Below, one piece after another: positions 39,213 through 47,230 of a stretch of DNA of 64,000 nucleotides. Numbering within the stretch: position 1 is the first letter of the stretch; every line of letters begins with the position of its first letter. Origin of the DNA: Podarcis raffonei (lineage: Eukaryota; Chordata; Lepidosauria; Squamata; Lacertidae). Location of the stretch: the NCBI RefSeq assembly GCF_027172205.1, contig NC_070615.1, forward strand, positions 40,098,501 through 40,162,500, given 5' to 3'. The notes under the pieces were generated by a model. That model did no database searches and had not been told where the DNA came from. It saw only the letters and a list, made by a program, of their open reading frames with translations. A program made the position numbers and the translations under genes.

Positions 39213-39589
39213 GACTGTATTATTATTATTAGGGACACGGGTGGCACTGTGGTCTAAACCACTGAGCCTAGGGCTTACCGATCGGAAGGTTGGCGTTTCA
39301 AATCCCCACAACGGGGTGAGCTCCCGTTGCTTGGTTCCAGCTCCTGCCAACCTAGCAGTTTGAAAGCACAACAAAGTGCAAGTAGATAAATAGGTACTGC
39401 TCCAGCCCGAAGGTAAGCAGAGTTTCTGTGTGCTGCTCTGGTTTCGCCAGAAGCAGCTTAGCCATGCTGGCCACATGACCCGGTAAAACTGTCTGTGGAC
39501 AAACGTCATCTCCCTCAGCCAGTAAAGCGAGATGAGCACCGCAACCCCAGAGTAGTTCGCGACTGGACTTAACTTTCAGGGGTCCTTCA

Positions 39590-39643
<54 letters not shown>

Positions 39644-40353
39644 GTGTAAGAGCCCTGTCTGGAACAGGCCAATAGTCCACCTAATTCCACATCCTGTTTT
39701 CCCAGTGCCATCTGTGGGATACCCACATGCAGGACATACAGAATATGTGTGGAGGGTAGTGGTAAGGAAATTGGGAAAATCGTGGAAGGGAAATTTTGGT
39801 CGACTTTAGGAAAAAGGTTTAAGAATAATTAATGAGATATAAGTATTGATGTGTGTTTTTAATAAGGTAAAATTGGTTTCTTCTTTTTTAAATTAATTGA
39901 AAATAAGATTGTAAAAAATAAATGGAGGAAATGGAAAAAAGAAGCAAAGTAAAATAATGGTATGTTAGAATAAATGTATAAATTAAGGTAAAGAAATAAG
40001 TTAAGGACTTGCTGAACTGATAATTTAAATTGGAATACAAGAAGGGGAGGTGTGAGGAGGTCTGAGAAATAAGGTTAAGAACAATAAGTATTGGTAATTT
40101 TATGTGTTTCTTTTCTATTTTTTTCTTTTTTGTTGTTTAATTTTGTTATGTATTGTTGTATCTTTTTTTTGCTTTGTTTATTTTTTTTTGTTGTTCTTGT
40201 TTAATTCTTGAAAATGCTAATAAATATTTAATAATAAAAAAAAACAGAATATGTGTGGAGGGGAGGCTTTAGAGGGGTTCGTGCAGGGTGTGTGGCAGGG
40301 GTGTTGGTGACTAGAGTGATCAGGGGCACAGCCCCGTGTGTGTGTGTGTGTGT

Positions 40354-40407
<54 letters not shown>

Positions 40408-41852
40408 CTTTGCTTATATGCCAACTCTGTCTTTTAGGTGGTGAAAGCATTTGTGGTCCTGTCCCCAGCCTACACACTCCAAGACAAGGCAAAATTAACA
40501 CTCCAGTTGCAGGAGCACGTCAAGAAAGTTACTGCTCCATACAAATATCCAAGGAAGGCAAGTATTACCAGGGAATATAGAGATGTTTAGAGACAGTGGT
40601 GCTGGAGAGAATGGTGTTGTAAGCTCAGGAATAACATACTCCCCCTACACACACAAAAAGAGATATGAAAGGTCACTAGTCATATTTTCTATACCATAAT
40701 GATGCCTCTGATCTTTCAAGAAATGAAGGCACACCAGTTACTTTGGAATCTAATCAACTAGTAATTATCATTAGTCTTTGATTTGACTTCTAATTTTCCT
40801 CATGATTACTATGTTCCCCAATCTTGTTAACCAGTTCTTAATTACTGGGATTTGAAAGGCTCCTCCTTTCATACTTTCAAACTTACTTTCCCAACAGCAA
40901 AATGTCTGTGTCTGAGGTCATCGCATCACCAAACATTTAAAACACTTTTATGCCACTAACAATCTTGGCTTCCCCCTTCCAATATATATATATACACTTC
41001 CAAATATATATGGAAGTGTAGTTTGTTAAGGATTCTGAGCTGCAATGCCCAGAGTGGTTTAACAGTCAATCCCTTTTCCCAGGAACTCTGGGAATTTATC
41101 TCTGTGAGAGAAATAGGGATGTCCTAACATCTCCCAGAACCCTTAACAAACTACAGCTCCCAATAATCTTTAGGGAGGGGAGCCCTTAATATTAAAGTGG
41201 TATAAATGTGCCTTAAATGTACATGACTTGATAAAGAATGCTGTGTTATTAAATACATCGTAATAAGAACATCTCTAGTTGGGACATTCACTGCCACTAA
41301 TAACAGATACCCATTCCCCTAATCTGGATGCTGAATTCCACACCCTCCTTGAAAAACTCAGAGAAATGACCCATATTCAGCATTCATGAACAAGTCCATA
41401 AATGTCGGAGGCTAACTGAATTCAGGCCTGTTTGCAACACTCATTGACTGATAGATGCACTGATCTCAGACCCCATGCCTCTGCAGACAGATTGCTCAGA
41501 AATAACAGCCCCCACCTGCAATCCGAAGCGGCGCATTTTACCTAGACCAGGTGCAGGGATGCTTTGGCCCTCCAGTTGTTGCTGAACTACAACTCCCTTC
41601 ACCCTACTGCCTGTAAAGGCCAGCCCACATAGACTGTCATTATTCTGAACAGACACCCCACCTGCATTTCACACTATGCTAAACAGCCGTAGCTGTTGTA
41701 TAGGAAGTCACTCTATGGGTTGATTTGCCATGCTTCCTTTCTTGTTGTTGTTCTTGTATTGCTAGATGGAGTTTGTCAAGGAGCTGCCGAAGACAGTCAC
41801 GGGGAAAATCAGACGGAACGAGTTAAGAAACAAAGAATGGGGGCGAGTTTGA
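23295..41852 (+). CDS. ACSM: ACSM family acyl-CoA synthetase, gene B (13 coding exons, 580 aa)
   Basis: Predicted mitochondrial medium-chain acyl-CoA synthetase, tandem paralogue of gene A. Coding exons: 23295-23495, 24855-25065, 29356-29563, 30420-30563, 31393-31549, 32394-32473, 33575-33698, 35096-35176, 36221-36322, 37467-37594, 38380-38479, 40438-40557, 41766-41852. The spliced frame is open for 580 codons and ends TGA. The N-terminus [20 protein letters not shown] is strongly basic, as in a mitochondrial presequence. Motifs: [11 protein letters not shown] (about 227-237), YGQTET (370-375), TGDR (453-456) and catalytic Lys about 566 in PKTVTGK. The residues before YGQTET are YDL, where genes A and C have EG, a possible change in the acyl/adenylate pocket. 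A strong pyrimidine tract and AG ending at 23225 suggest a 5' UTR intron. Intron 12 is GC-AG. By memory of human paralogues it looks most ACSM4-like, with moderate confidence. Confidence 0.93.
24003..24516 (+). mobile_element. L2-like LINE 3' end with (ATT)n tail
   Basis: Same 3' end as 14216-14822 (GTGACTGGGAGTGGCC..., [16 protein letters not shown] segment, GCCGCCCAGAGTGGCTG), ending in a long (ATT)n run. Located in gene B intron 1. Confidence 0.8.
25418..25548. mobile_element. hAT-type palindromic MITE
   Basis: Inverted arms TGGCCCTCCAGATGTTACTA and TAGTAACATCTGGTGGGCCA around a central TGGCC. Same family as 1957-2092. Neighbouring copies at 25098-25215 and 25258-25355 are more degraded. 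Confidence 0.65.
25846..28822 (+). mobile_element. L1 retrotransposon, 5'-truncated, ORF2 with one frameshift
   Basis: 2977-bp L1-clade LINE in gene B intron 2, same strand as the gene. A perfect 12-bp target duplication AACACCACAGCA flanks it (25834-25845 and 28823-28834). The first open frame (534 codons, to 27450) encodes reverse transcriptase: [38 protein letters not shown] and the catalytic [11 protein letters not shown] (FADD codons at 26731-26742). The second open frame (to 28391) continues ORF2 in another frame, joined in the family at about 27418-27432, so a single frameshift is inferred. It contains an L1-type zinc-knuckle motif, CWKCKENEG followed by FHLWWTC. The endonuclease domain and ORF1 are missing. 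The 3' UTR ends in AATAAATATCTTTTTTAAAAAAC. Few breaks imply a fairly young insertion. Confidence 0.92.
29827..30177 (-). mobile_element. tRNA-derived SINE (Sauria-SINE-like), antisense
   Basis: Complete antisense copy in gene B intron 3, flanked by a perfect 13-bp target duplication ATACCCTTGAGTA (29814-29826 and 30178-30190). Starts AAGGTAAAGGGACCCCTGAT and ends GCGCCACCCGCATCCC. Confidence 0.88.
30225..30410. repeat. Unclassified repeat shared by several introns
   Basis: The GGCCCTGCTTTGCAGCCTCCTT...CCCTGAGCAATG block recurs in variant form at about 8100-8260, 32030-32115, 33770-33890 and 43503-43700. No ends or coding potential were seen; the family was not recognised. Confidence 0.35.
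31880..31965 (+). mobile_element. CR1 3' fragment
   Basis: CTTCAAATATCTGAAGGACTGTC...AGATGGCGCAAGCTTGTTTTC matches the CR1 3' UTR text seen more fully at 51950-52330. Confidence 0.6.
34132..34612. mobile_element. DNA transposon (MITE-like) with TA duplication
   Basis: 481-bp element with inverted ends CCCCGTTTCCCCGAAAGTAA and the complement of TTATTTTTGGGAAAACAGGG, bounded by TA (34130-34131 and 34613-34614). Sub-terminal AATAAGAC words repeat many times. Superfamily not assigned beyond the TA target. Located in gene B intron 7. Confidence 0.65.
34658..34929. mobile_element. Terminal-inverted-repeat element, probable MITE
   Basis: Ends TAGGGCAGATCTACACT and the complement-like AGTGTAGACCTGGCCCTA. 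Flanking 8-mers TTGAAACC and GTCAAACG match at five of eight bases, so a hAT-type duplication is possible but weak. A relative may lie at 48725-48850. Confidence 0.5.
35510..35767 (+). mobile_element. BovB (RTE) LINE 3' end
   Basis: 258-bp sense fragment ending GTCGGACATGACTAAACGAC TAAACAACAACA, the typical BovB tail. Encodes the BovB C-terminal blocks [20 protein letters not shown] and [17 protein letters not shown] 14-bp target duplication AATCCCAATGGGCA / AATCCCAGTGGGCA (35496-35509 and 35768-35781) has one mismatch. Located in gene B intron 8. Confidence 0.9.
35822..36206 (+). mobile_element. Diverged tRNA-derived SINE abutting gene B exon 9
   Basis: Sense copy of the 2313-2658 family (AGAAGGTCGGCGGTTCGAAT B box, then CTTTAGCTTTAC tail). 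It is more diverged than the others and ends about 14 bases before exon 9 (36221). The tail runs straight into the CTTTTCTCTTTTTCTAG acceptor tract. Confidence 0.8.
37205..37325. repeat. Palindromic MITE fragment (GAACTCTGGGAACTGTAGTT family)
   Basis: Shares GGGAACTGTAGTTCTGTGAG, GGGAATAGGGACCTCCTAA and CACCCTTAACAAAC blocks with 40985-41220, 45228-46040 and 62715-62845. No coding capacity. Confidence 0.55.
37946..38200 (+). mobile_element. tRNA-derived SINE with (TTC)n tail
   Basis: Head GTGTGGCGTAGTGGTTAAGA, box GGTTCGCGTCTCC, and end TATCAAATCCAAACTCTTCT followed by TTC repeats. Located in gene B intron 10. Confidence 0.82.
38605..38755 (+). mobile_element. tRNA-derived SINE fragment
   Basis: GCTGCAATGGTTAGAGTTGT head with an AGGGTTCAAACCTGCC box, then TGCCCTTGGGCCTGTCACT and a TACCTCACAGGGTT end. 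Related to the fragment at 22197. Confidence 0.6.
38771..39643 (+). mobile_element. L2-like LINE 3' end interrupted by a SINE
   Basis: Sense L2-like 3' end ([33 protein letters not shown] segment, GGGAGCTGCCCAGAGTGG) with (GTT)n and (ATT)n tail repeats. A SINE (39232-39588) sits inside the ATT tail, which resumes at 39589-39643. Confidence 0.75.
39232..39588 (+). mobile_element. tRNA-derived SINE inside an L2-like tail
   Basis: Starts AGGGACACGGGTGGCACTG and ends TTTCAGGGGTCCTTCAC. Flanked on both sides by ATT repeats of the older L2-like copy, so it inserted after that element. Confidence 0.82.
39757..40243 (+). mobile_element. L1 3' UTR copy with 19-bp target duplication
   Basis: A perfect 19-bp direct repeat ACAGAATATGTGTGGAGGG (39738-39756 and 40244-40262) bounds 487 bp of L1 3' UTR. 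It includes the GGGGAGGTGTGAGGAGGTC block shared with 28560-28590 and an AATAAATATTTAATAATAAA tail. Strongly 5'-truncated, sense, in gene B intron 11. Confidence 0.88.
40335..40404. repeat. (TG)n(AG)n compound microsatellite before exon 12
   Basis: About ten TG units, then about 24 AG units, ending 34 bases before gene B exon 12 (40438). The branch point and pyrimidine tract of exon 12 must fit in those 34 bases or lie upstream of the repeat. Confidence 0.92.
40558..41765 (+). other. Gene B intron 12, GC-AG type
   Basis: The junction reads AGGAAG|GCAAGT, the same GC donor as in gene A. The acceptor is TTGCTAG before ATGGAGTTTGTC. It contains a palindromic MITE (40985-41220). Confidence 0.85.
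40985..41220. mobile_element. Palindromic MITE (GAACTCTGGGAA family)
   Basis: Arms around CTCTGGGAATTTATCTCTGT pair with CAGAGTGGTTTAACAGTCAA-type sequence, and the outer part ends TTAAAGTGGTATAAATGTGCC. Contains a 10-bp-arm hairpin TACACTTCCA/TGGAAGTGTA at 40993-41020. Non-coding. Confidence 0.55.
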
Positions 41853-42590
41853 CACAATGGGGGAGGTTGCGCAACTACCAAGTTTTCTTGAACGCTGTGG
41901 ACGTTATTCAAGGCTTGTTGATATTGAGATGACCAAACTCTGGGCTGGACTTTGAGCATCCAGATTAGAGGCTGTGGGGATGATAAACAATGAAAGAAGG
42001 GAAAGTGTGCTGTACCATTACTATGCAGAGATATCCATGGACTTTAAATATCCCTTGTTATGTGCCACCCACTCTTCCACGCAGTGACAAGTCTGAGACA
42101 GCAACATGAGATTTAAGTGGATGAAAGAGACCTCAGGAGGTTTTGAAATATTCGCTTTATTTACAAATTTTCAAGAAGAGCACTGTGGAAGCAAATGGAC
42201 ATCTACTGCAAGTAGCACAACTCCTAATCCTGCACCAGAATCCTGAATAGCAGCTACATCCCAAGAATGCTTCCATTTAAGTCAGCTCCAACTTTATATT
42301 TGGTGGGGGGCATATCTCTTTCCCGTTCTCTTTGACTCTAGGCTCTTCCAGCCTGCCACTATTTTTGGTTGGGATTCAGCCACATTCCAGCAAATTCAGA
42401 TTGTGCAAAGATTTTATTTGTGCGTGCAATGGGCATTACAAAACATAGGAATAGTACATATGTCTACAATCACTAATCAGCAGCAGTTAAAGTTGATTCG
42501 GCACTCTTGTGTAACAAACTCACTTCTCTCCCACAACCAGACTTCTTACGACAAGTGATGATAATAACACAAAGCTCTATTTCTCCTTCA
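41853..42590 (+). other. Region downstream of gene B
   Basis: Presumed 3' UTR and intergenic DNA. No AATAAA was seen before 42657, which lies in the LINE copy that follows, so the polyadenylation site is unresolved. No repeat was recognised. Confidence 0.3.
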
Positions 42591-43440
42591 CATCTGCAGG
42601 TGAGGCGGTGGATGTGCTGAACTGGGGTCTGGCCTTTGTAATGGACTGGATGAGAGCCAATAAACTGAAGCTCAATCCAGATAAGACAGAGGCACTGTTA
42701 GTAGGTGGTTCCTTAGACCAGATGGAGACTGCTTGCTCCTGGGGGTTTACACACCCTCTAAAGGAGCAGGTACGTAACTTGGGGGTGCTCCTGGATCCAT
42801 TGCTGTAGCTTCAGGCCCAAGTGGCCTCAGTGGTGGGGAGTACCTTCTGTCAGCTTTGGCTGGTGGCCCAGCTACACCCTTATCTGTGCAGGGATTACCT
42901 AACTGGTGTGGCCTCTGGTAAGACTACTGCAATGTGTTATACATGGGGCTGCCTCTGAAGATGGTTTGGAAACTTTAGCTGGTGCAAAATTTAATGGCCA
43001 GGTTGCTCATGGGTGCAAGATGACTGGCCCAACTGCACTGGCTACCAATTCGTTTCTGGGCCCAATTCAAAGCACTGGTGCTGACCTATAAAGCCTTGCA
43101 CGTCTCAGGACCTCATTACCTTAAGGACCTCCTCTCCTCATACAAACAGACCCAGGCCATGTGGTTGTCATGCAAGGCCCTTCTCTGGGTGCCCTCATCC
43201 CTGGTGGTGTGCCGAGGATGACATCATCACATGTCTTTAGGTGTCAGGTGAAAACATTCCCATTTTACCCAGGACTTCAGCAATTAAACAATCTATGGCC
43301 TTTTAAAAGTGGGTGGTTGGATATAATGACCCCCCCCATTGTTTTATTGTTTTTTATGTTATGTAAATTATGTTTTTAATGTTGTACTGGGATCTTTGGT
43401 TAAAAGGTGGTATATAAATTGAATAATCAATCAATCAATG
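42590..43440 (+). mobile_element. L2/CR1-clade LINE 3' portion, second subfamily
   Basis: Encodes LNWGLAFVMDWMRANKLKLN PDKTEALLVGG, the post-catalytic part of an L2/CR1-type reverse transcriptase. It is followed in a degraded frame by the NDYLxGVAS/LxLVQNLMARL-like region. Ends ATAAATTGAATAATCAATCA repeats, unlike the (ATT)n copies. Confidence 0.75.
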
Positions 43441-44329
43441 ATTGCTTGCCACACACAAATCAGAAGGAAAGCTCAATAAATAGCCAGCATTGCCTAACAA
43501 ACTTTGTGCAAATAAAGGTGACCTTGAACTCTGAGAATGACTCTGTTGTTTGGGTGGAGAGCCGTCTGTGGCTGTGTACAGAAAGTAGCCTACTGTACAA
43601 AGGTAAAATCTATACTCATTGTTCCAGTCACTTTTGCCTATGGCCCTGCCCACTATTGGCATGCCCTTCATAAGGTTTGCCTTATGAAGAGAAGGTGGCC
43701 TTCAGTCAAGAGTGAAAGGTGAATAAAGTCATGTCATGGGGTGGCTGGATGCAGAGGAGGGGTGGGAGGCACCAGCTGAGGAACCCCAAGAAAACCCCCG
43801 GGGGAAGAAAGCTCAGTACCAGGAGACTGGTGATAGGATGGTGATGAGTGACCAGAGGGAGAAGAGGGAGCCAACCAGGAGGAAGAGGCTTCAGAAGCTG
43901 GAGAGGTAACAGGGTTTAGTGAGCAGGAAGAGGCTGTGGCAGAGAGCGGTCCAGAATCAGTGACAGAAGGGGAGGCTGGTGAGAAGGAGGGGCCAAGAGA
44001 CAGAGATGAGGCAGGCTGCTGAAGAAGCCAGGGAGTCTCCCCTTCCTGCTCCCAGAACACAAAGAGGACTGAAGAGGGCAAAGCAAAGAGAGATAAGATG
44101 AAGGAGCCTTAGGCTGCTGGGGAAGGAGTCTTAGAGAGCAGCGGGAAGGCAGGGACCTTCAGTCCTCACAACTGGGGCCTCATTAGACCAAGACCTACTA
44201 GGAAGAATTGCTGTGACCACTAGGCCTGTGCTGTTTTGGATTCTTTGAAGAAAGAGTTAACTTCACTGGCACCGGGGGTTTTATTGCTGGCAGGCTCCAG
44301 TCTCCAGCTGCTAACAAATAACAGCAGCA

Positions 44330-44990
44330 ATTGCAGAAGCTCCTAGGTCCAAGCCCTAGCATCTCCAGGTAGGGCTGGGAGAGACTCTCTGCTTGGATTT
44401 CTGGAGAGCTACTGCCATCCTAAAAATCAAAGACACCACCTTGCCAACAAAGGTCCGTATAGTTAAAGCTATGGTTTTCCCTGTAATGATGTGTGGAAGT
44501 GAGAGCTGGACCATCAAGAAGGCTGATCGCCAAAGAATTGATGCTTTTGAATTATGGTGCTGGAGGAGACTCTTGAGAGTCCCATGAACTGCAAGAAGAT
44601 CAAACCTATCCATTCTTAAGGAAATCAGCCCTGAGTGCTCACTGGAAGGACAGATCCTGAAGCTGAAGCTCCAATACTTTGGCCACCTCATGAGAAGAGA
44701 AGACTCCCTGGAAATGACCCTGATGTTGGGAAAGATGGAGGGCACAAGGAGAAGGGGACGACAGAGGACGAGATTGTTGGACAGTGTTCTCGAAGCTACC
44801 AGTATGAGTTTGACCAAACTGCGGGAGGCAGTGGAAGACAGGAGTGCCTGGCGTGCTCTGGTCCATGGGGTCACGAAGAGTGAGACACGACTAAAGAACT
44901 AAACAACAGCAACACTGCCTATCAGTGTAGGTAGTACTGAGCTGGGTGGAGCAATGGTCGGGCTCAGTTAAAGGTAGCTTCTGCTGTCCC
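44330..44990 (+). mobile_element. SINE-like repeat split by BovB
   Basis: Left part ends in CTAGCATCTCCAGGTAGGGC TGGGAGAGACT...GAGAGCTACTGCC. Right part resumes at 44914 with CTATCAGTGTAGGTAGTACT GAGCTGGGTGGAGCAATGG. Both match one repeat also seen at 56400-56520. Confidence 0.55.
44418..44913 (+). mobile_element. BovB (RTE) LINE 3' end
   Basis: Sense copy encoding [40 protein letters not shown] and [18 protein letters not shown] in more than one frame. Ends GACACGACTAAAGAACTAAACAACAGCAA. A short ACTGCC repeat flanks it. Confidence 0.88.
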
Positions 44991-45227
44991 TATGAAGCTC
45001 ACTAACTTGAAGTTAACAGCCCTCTGAGTGGTGCCATCTGTGCAGAAGGGTTGCCAAATGCAGAAGAGCTGTCTTTACCAGATTTTGAGGTAGCAAAAAT
45101 GGTAATAGATGGAATCTTCTCAATGGGGTGGGAATAGGTTCCTGTACAGCATTTGAAGTAATACACAGAACTGTCTAAAGAGGGGTGGGGCCCATAAGAC
45201 CACCAAGTTTCCATTCATACCATACAT

Positions 45228-46040
45228 TTAAAGTGCTATGGTAGCACTTTAATAACCCATGGCTTTCCCCCACAGAATTCTGGGAGCTTTAGCTTTTTAA
45301 GGGGAGAGTAGTTAGTAGGCCCCTATTCTCATCTAAGAGCTACAATTCCCGGCAGATGCATGTAATTGACTATATGGAAATGGCTGAGATGACTGGCAGA
45401 ATCCGAGATCAGGGAGAAGAGTTGGTGAAAGAAGATTGGAGGAAATTTAAAATTTATTTACAGAAGTACTGTAAAATGTATGAATGCTGATGACATTGAA
45501 ATAAAATGAAGGGGTTCTAGTAACAAGAGATAAAAATTTGAAATTATAAATTTGGGAGGTAAAATATATAAGGACAAAGTAGTACGATACGAATTTGCTG
45601 AACTAACTGTTAAAAAGGGATATAAAAAAGGGAGGTGTGAGGAAGTCAGGAAAATAAGTTAATCGAAGATGAATAATTAGAAAAGAGAGATATGTGTTTT
45701 TCCTATTCTATTTTTTGTGTGTTGATTGTTTTTTTCTTCCCTTGTTAGGTTAAATGTTTGTATTTTATGTATTGTGAAAGTTTGTATTGTTGTGTTTTAT
45801 ATTTTTCCTGTGTTTTTATTATTCTATGTTTGGTTGTATCTTTTTATTGTTAAACTTAATAAAATATTATTATAAAAAAAGAGCTACAATTCCCATAGAT
45901 CCCCATGAAGAGGGATTGATCGTTAAACCACTCAGGGAACTGTAGTTCTGGGAGGGGAATCAGGGCCTCGCTCCTCAAATTCTTTGAAGGAAGCAATGAC
46001 TGTTTAAAGTAGACCCTAGTGCTTTGAATGTCTGATGTGA
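45228..46040. mobile_element. Palindromic MITE split by an L1 copy
   Basis: Left part TTTAAAGTGCTATGGTAGCAC...GAGCTACAATTCCC and right part GAGCTACAATTCCC...GACTGTTTAAAGTAGACC fit one element of the GAACTCTGGGAA family. The L1 at 45351-45878 lies between them. Confidence 0.6.
45351..45878 (+). mobile_element. L1 3' end with 16-bp target duplication
   Basis: Flanked by a perfect AAGAGCTACAATTCCC (45335-45350 and 45879-45894). Encodes the same ORF2 C-terminus as the large L1 ([20 protein letters not shown]) and shares its GGGAGGTGTGAGGA 3' UTR block. 5'-truncated. Confidence 0.88.
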
Positions 46041-46479
46041 ATGAAGCCTAAGTCCAGTTGGTGGACCGTCTGCCAACAAAAGGAAAAGCTGATAACTGTG
46101 CTGGTGTCACTTCTAATGGTGAGCACAACCCTGAGAAAATGGTGGAGAATTTTCAACCCCCAGGAGAAATTCTATGGAGTCTCACAATTTCTCTGCCAAC
46201 AAATAAGGTGAGGAACTTCAAGAGTCCATTTGCATGCAGCCTTCCATTTATCTACAAACGAACCTGAACTTTAGACACAAGGCTGTTCCAAACCTTAACA
46301 CTGAGGTCAACAGGAAACTGACAAGTTCAAATCAGAGCGAGGTGGAAGCTGAGTTCGAAGGAGGATTGACTAACTTGGACGAGGCTCTGTTCTGCAGACC
46401 TCTGCAAGTTTGGTATTACAAATGGATGACCAAGTAAAACTAGCAGATCAAAAGTGAGGCACGTTGAGCAATCCCATGC

Positions 46480-47230
46480 CACTGGATGATCCTGTCCAAC
46501 TTCCTGGCTACATTTATGTCCACCACTAGTTCCATTCACTTCATGGTTTGAGTCCTACCCTCCAGAACAGGAGAAAACCTAATCCATCTTCCATGTGACA
46601 ACCTTTTAGATAATGGAAGATGGCTATCATATCTCCTCTCAGCCTCCTCTTTTCCAGGCTAATCACCAACTCCCTCAACTGTTACTCACAACGCTTGCTT
46701 TCCAGACCCTTGATCAACTTGGTTGCCCTCCTCTGTGTTAGGATATTTCCGTTCCATCTTAAATGGTCAGGCATGATTGTTGCGTGTCACATGCCTGTTT
46801 ACTCCCAGCACTGTTCTCTCTGGGAACTTCTGTTTTGTATATAGCTTTTGTTCTGGCTTTTTTCCTGGACACTGTGGCAAGCAGTCATGTTTTTCCTTTG
46901 TTCTGATCTACGTTGAATAAAGCTGTAAATATGCTCTCCTGTCTGAATCTTCCGTTGTGGAGACTGCTGAAAAGGGTGTGCATGAGTCTTGGAATGTCTC
47001 TGAGGCTCGTGTCGCTAATTGACTGATGCTGTTTCACGGGAGACCGGTGATCGTCTGGAGATGACGGGGGGCCCTGCATGATGGCTCCGTCTCCCTGGCA
47101 GCATCCCAACACTCTGCACACATCCAGCTTAAATCCTTCTTAAATTGTGGTGCCCAGAACTGGGACACAGGACTCCAGGTGTGGTCTGACCAAGGCAGAA
47201 TAGAGCCGGACTATTATTATATGAGATCTA
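46480..47230 (-). mobile_element. CR1-type LINE 3' region split by a solo LTR
   Basis: Antisense CR1-like text: AGATGGCTATCATATCTCCT CTCAGCC...TTGGTTGCCCTCCTCTG, resuming at 47117 as CACACATCCAGCTTAAATCC...GTGGTGCCCAGAACTGGGAC. The LTR at 46736-47111 interrupts it. Confidence 0.7.
46736..47111 (+). mobile_element. Solo LTR inside a CR1 copy
   Basis: 376-bp fossil LTR with TGTTAGG...CCCAACA ends and a perfect 5-bp target duplication CTCTG (46731-46735 and 47112-47116). AATAAA at 46916-46921 supports sense orientation. No internal region remains. Family not assigned. Confidence 0.85.

Noticed and set aside
38967-39539. 190-codon minus-strand open frame
   Set aside because: It runs through an L2-like tail, TTG repeats (poly-Asn/Thr) and a SINE; no host protein features.
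40355-40404. CRISPR-like or satellite array
   Set aside because: It is a simple dinucleotide microsatellite without spacers.
43734-44081. 115-codon Ser/Pro-rich minus-strand frame, and a possible LTR from about 43733
   Set aside because: Composition is low-complexity, and I could not find a convincing pair of ends with a target duplication. Left as unclassified repeat-like DNA.
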